Shown: in pieces, positions 61,777 through 64,000 of the stretch
Position numbering within the stretch: the first letter of the stretch is position 1
How the letters are laid out: each line of letters starts with the position of its first letter
Source: CADEDV01 sp964437415
Lineage (GTDB): Bacteria > Bacteroidota > Bacteroidia > Chitinophagales > Chitinophagaceae
Assembly: GCA_964437415.1 (NCBI GenBank)
Contig: CAYTGN010000013.1
Location: 25,686-89,685 of the forward strand
Reading direction: 5' to 3'
DNA length: 64,000 nucleotides
The notes under the pieces: model-generated
Told to the model about the DNA's origin: nothing
Seen by the model: the letters and a program-made list of their open reading frames with translations, nothing else
Database searches by the model: none
Translations under genes and position numbers: made by a program

Positions 61777-62199
61777 ATGCGGCAACGGATTTGTTATTTT
61801 CTTGTTGTGTTTGTCGTTGGGTTTTGCGGAAATATTTTTTCGCAGCATGACTCCTTGCCTGTCAATACTTTCAGAAAAAAAATTCATACAAATAAGAACG
61901 GCATTAAATCCCCGGGACTACAGCCTGGTAATGCTACATTCCCGGTAAAAAGTGGCATAAAAAAACCGGTCAGGACATTTAGTGAGCAAAAAAACAAGAA
62001 CTCATTTTACAAGCCTGAAACTGCTCTTTTTCTGCATCGGCCTGTTCCGCAGGATTACTACAGCAGTAATCTCTCCTTCTTCTGCAAAAAAGAACTGCAA
62101 ATAGAAAAGCTCAGTTCCGTTCCACTTCGTTTCCGGCTGGGTTCTTTAGATTATGTGAACTGGCTGGAGCAAAAGCCCAACGCCATGCGGCCGCAATAA
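61777..62199 (+). CDS. Secreted hypothetical protein
   Basis: A 140-aa protein. The start is set at the ATG at 61777 (MRQRICYFLVVFVVGFCGNI), a signal peptide, rather than 61693. The mature part (from about QHDSLPVN) is basic and polar with two Cys-poor beta-like segments (LGSLDYVNWLEQKPNAMR at the C-terminus). No family recognised. It is divergent from rpoN and convergent with nhaA, the stop codons being 9 bases apart. Confidence 0.6.
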   Translation: MRQRICYFLVVFVVGFCGNIFSQHDSLPVNTFRKKIHTNKNGIKSPGLQPGNATFPVKSGIKKPVRTFSEQKNKNSFYKPETALFLHRPVPQDYYSSNLSFFCKKELQIEKLSSVPLRFRLGSLDYVNWLEQKPNAMRPQ

Positions 62200-62208
62200 C
62201 CACTTCCT

Positions 62209-63414
62209 TTATTCATCATCATCCATTTCATGTGAATCTTCGAGTTTGGCCGTTGCCCGTTTGATAAAGAAAAATCCTATGGCGCCAGCCAATAGTGATG
62301 AAAGCAAAATGGCGATCTTGGAATATTGAATGATGTCGGCTTTGTCAAATGCCAGCAAGGTGATAAAGATGGACATGGTGAACCCGATGCCCGCCAGCAT
62401 ACCGGCGCCGGCCAGTTGTTTCCAGCTTACTCCTTCGGGCAGGCGGGCCAGGCGAAGTTTTATCGCTATAAAACAAAGCAGTAAAATGCCCAGCGGTTTT
62501 CCCAGCAGCAAACCGGCCACAATACCGAGGCTGTTACTGTTGAACAAGACTTCATCCAGGCCCACACTGAAGATGATACCGGTGTTGGCAAAGGCAAACA
62601 ATGGAACAATGATAAAGGCCACCGGCAGATGGAGAAAATGCTGCAGTTTATAAGAAGCTGATCTTTCATCGCCATTGCCAAATGGAATGGCAAAAGCCAG
62701 CAACACCCCTGTGATGGTGGCATGAACTCCGGATTGCAACATGCAATACCACATGATGATGCCGCCAATGATATACCATATCAGTTGGTGCACCCGAAGC
62801 CGGTTGAGCAACAGCAGCACCGCAAAAATGCCCAGCGCCACAAACAGGTAAACACTTTGTAATTCACTGGTGTAAAAAATGGCGATCACCATAATAGCCC
62901 CGAGATCATCTATAATGGCAAGGGCCGTAAGAAAAACTTTCAGCGACAGCGGCACTTTTTTGCCCGCCAGCGAAAGAATACCAAGGGCAAAAGCAATATC
63001 GGTGGCCATGGGAATGCCAAAACCATCCTGTGTGGCTGTGCCGGCATTGAAGGCAAAGTGTATCAATGCCGGAATGAACATACCACCCAATGCCGCTGCC
63101 ACCGGCAAACCGGCGTTGCGGATACTGGATAATTCACCGGCATAGATCTCCCGTTCAATTTCCAGCCCGACCAGCAAAAAGAAAACAGCCATCAGGCCAT
63201 CGTTGATCCAGTGTTCAATGCTGAGGCGCAACTCCAGGCCGCCAATACTGAAACCGGCCTTGCGGTGCCAGAAATCAAGATAGTCCTGCCCTATGAAGAA
63301 ATTAGCGAGGAGAAGACTGATGGCCGTGCTGATGATCAATACAATGCCTGCACTTTTTTCACTGTTGAAAAACTCTTTGAACAGTTTGGTTGCTTTCATC
63401 TGCCTGTCTTTCAT
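62209..63414 (-). CDS. nhaA: Na+/H+ antiporter NhaA
   Basis: A 401-aa membrane antiporter with about 11-12 helices. The ion-binding Asp pair is in ALAIIDDLGAIMVIA, and the NhaA signatures EIEREIYAGELSSIRNAGLP, GFGIPMATDIAFALGIL and AGIGFTMSIFITLLAF are present. It exports Na+ in exchange for protons. An alternative ATG lies 15 bases downstream at 63399. Divergent from the serine hydrolase at the right edge. Confidence 0.95.
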   Translation of the reverse strand: MKDRQMKATKLFKEFFNSEKSAGIVLIISTAISLLLANFFIGQDYLDFWHRKAGFSIGGLELRLSIEHWINDGLMAVFFLLVGLEIEREIYAGELSSIRNAGLPVAAALGGMFIPALIHFAFNAGTATQDGFGIPMATDIAFALGILSLAGKKVPLSLKVFLTALAIIDDLGAIMVIAIFYTSELQSVYLFVALGIFAVLLLLNRLRVHQLIWYIIGGIIMWYCMLQSGVHATITGVLLAFAIPFGNGDERSASYKLQHFLHLPVAFIIVPLFAFANTGIIFSVGLDEVLFNSNSLGIVAGLLLGKPLGILLLCFIAIKLRLARLPEGVSWKQLAGAGMLAGIGFTMSIFITLLAFDKADIIQYSKIAILLSSLLAGAIGFFFIKRATAKLEDSHEMDDDE

Positions 63415-63534
63415 ACCGGCAAAAATAATCCTCCTGAACTTTGGGGCCGGTTATAATGCTATTAACAAGAGAATGATGAGCGGACAGCTTCTTTTTTGCA
63501 TATCCGGTAACTTGGTTGTTCAAAAAAATCAATA

Positions 63535-64000
63535 ATGAAAAGGTTCCCTGCCGTATTTACAATAATGTTAATTGCATTACTGCTTGTTCAGCAGGTGGTG
63601 CCGGCTGCAGTTCCTCCCGGTGAAAAACTTAAGCAACTGGCTGACTCGCTGCGGCAGGCCGGCAATTTCCCCGGTCTTTCCGTTGCTGTTTGTTTGCCGG
63701 ATGGCAAGATCATTACCGCTTCATCTGGCTGGTCCGACAAGGAAAAACAAATACCGTTAACCACTGGTCACCGTTTCCTGCAGGGCAGTGTGGGCAAAAC
63801 CTATGCGGCGGCCATTACATTGCGTTTGATAAAGGAAGGAAAAATAAACCTGGACGAGAAAGTGGCTGTTTACCTCGGGCAACATAGCTGGTTTCACCGC
63901 ATTCCCAATGCTGCTGACATCACCGTGCGAATGATCATGAACCACACAAGCGGGGTGATGCGGTATGAATTCAAAGATCAGTTTACCAAAGATCTCAGGA
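63535..64000 (+). CDS. Secreted beta-lactamase-type serine hydrolase, 5' part
   Basis: The first 155 codons of a gene cut by the right edge. A signal peptide (MKRFPAVFTIMLIALLLVQQ) precedes PGLSVAVCLPDGKII, then the active-site block QGSVGKTYAAA with the Ser-x-x-Lys (SVGK) and IMNHTSGVMRYE. This is the class C beta-lactamase/DD-peptidase-like fold, as in the C-terminal half of the GH3 fusion at 173. Whether it cleaves beta-lactams, peptides or esters is not predictable. It is divergent from nhaA. Confidence 0.88.
   Translation, partial: MKRFPAVFTIMLIALLLVQQVVPAAVPPGEKLKQLADSLRQAGNFPGLSVAVCLPDGKIITASSGWSDKEKQIPLTTGHRFLQGSVGKTYAAAITLRLIKEGKINLDEKVAVYLGQHSWFHRIPNAADITVRMIMNHTSGVMRYEFKDQFTKDLR

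Noticed and set aside
61693..61777. Longer start of the secreted protein after rpoN, and the overlapping 61766-61948 frame
   Set aside because: The ATG at 61777 is directly followed by a signal peptide; the other frame ends early and has no features.

Overview
The window is a gene-dense stretch of core chromosome from a Bacteroidota, most likely a member of the Chitinophagaceae or a close relative. This rests on Bacteroidota-type promoter boxes (TTTG, about 19-20 bases, then TAnnTTTG) and weak or absent Shine-Dalgarno sequences. It also rests on family content: DUF5606, CFI-box and DUF2911 proteins, a GH3/beta-lactamase fusion, LytS/LytTR pairs, a large beta-barrel receptor and an uppS-bamA-ompH-ompH order. 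No tRNA, rRNA, CRISPR array, insertion sequence, phage or conjugative gene was recognised.

Layout. 1-8.2 kb: the 5' end of mutL (leftward), a two-domain GH3/serine hydrolase, a YD-repeat-like secreted protein, rho with a 333-base leader, a secreted protein with a long disordered middle, and a 90-aa orphan with its own promoter and terminator. 8.3-13.8 kb: polA, a sterol-desaturase-type membrane enzyme, a DsbA/FrnE-type protein, a group III truncated globin and a DUF1579 lipoprotein. 13.8-23.6 kb: a long leftward run holding a rhodanese, a WD40 protein, DUF4287/5655, an AraC regulator, DinB, SRPBCC, GNAT, VOC, DUF2911, two secreted proteins and DUF1761. 23.7-26.4 kb: a LytS-type kinase and LytTR regulator, then a CFI-box protein.

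26.5-35.3 kb is an envelope and growth block: uppS, bamA, two ompH/skp genes, a TPR protein, murI, rpmH, rnpA and yidD. UppS and MurI feed the peptidoglycan lipid carrier and D-glutamate, BamA and OmpH assemble outer-membrane proteins, and YidD helps inner-membrane insertion. 35.4-41.0 kb (leftward): superoxide dismutase, an operon of ECF sigma factor, small membrane protein, CpxP/CnrX-like protein and small secreted protein, and a large TonB-receptor-like barrel. 41.2-47.3 kb: DUF5606 with a histone-like tail, an M3 peptidase, a metal-linked fur-SCO pair divergent from merC, and small membrane or secreted proteins with a GH25 lysozyme. 47.6-56.7 kb: a second LytS/LytTR pair, a PcrA/UvrD helicase, a CotH-like protein, YceI, an OB-fold protein, recA and a PAP2-like membrane protein. 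56.8-64 kb: a glucosaminidase, an AlgX-like/MBOAT O-acetylation pair, rpoN, nhaA and the start of a second secreted serine hydrolase.

Most of this is housekeeping sequence. The signals most worth a second look are: a 13-bp palindrome inside a near-perfect merC promoter beside a Fur-family gene; several genes whose -7 box lies only 4-5 bases before the start codon, implying leaderless mRNAs; an intergenic-type palindrome in frame within polA; a hairpin with a T-run between rpmH and rnpA; and the ECF-sigma/CnrX-like operon.
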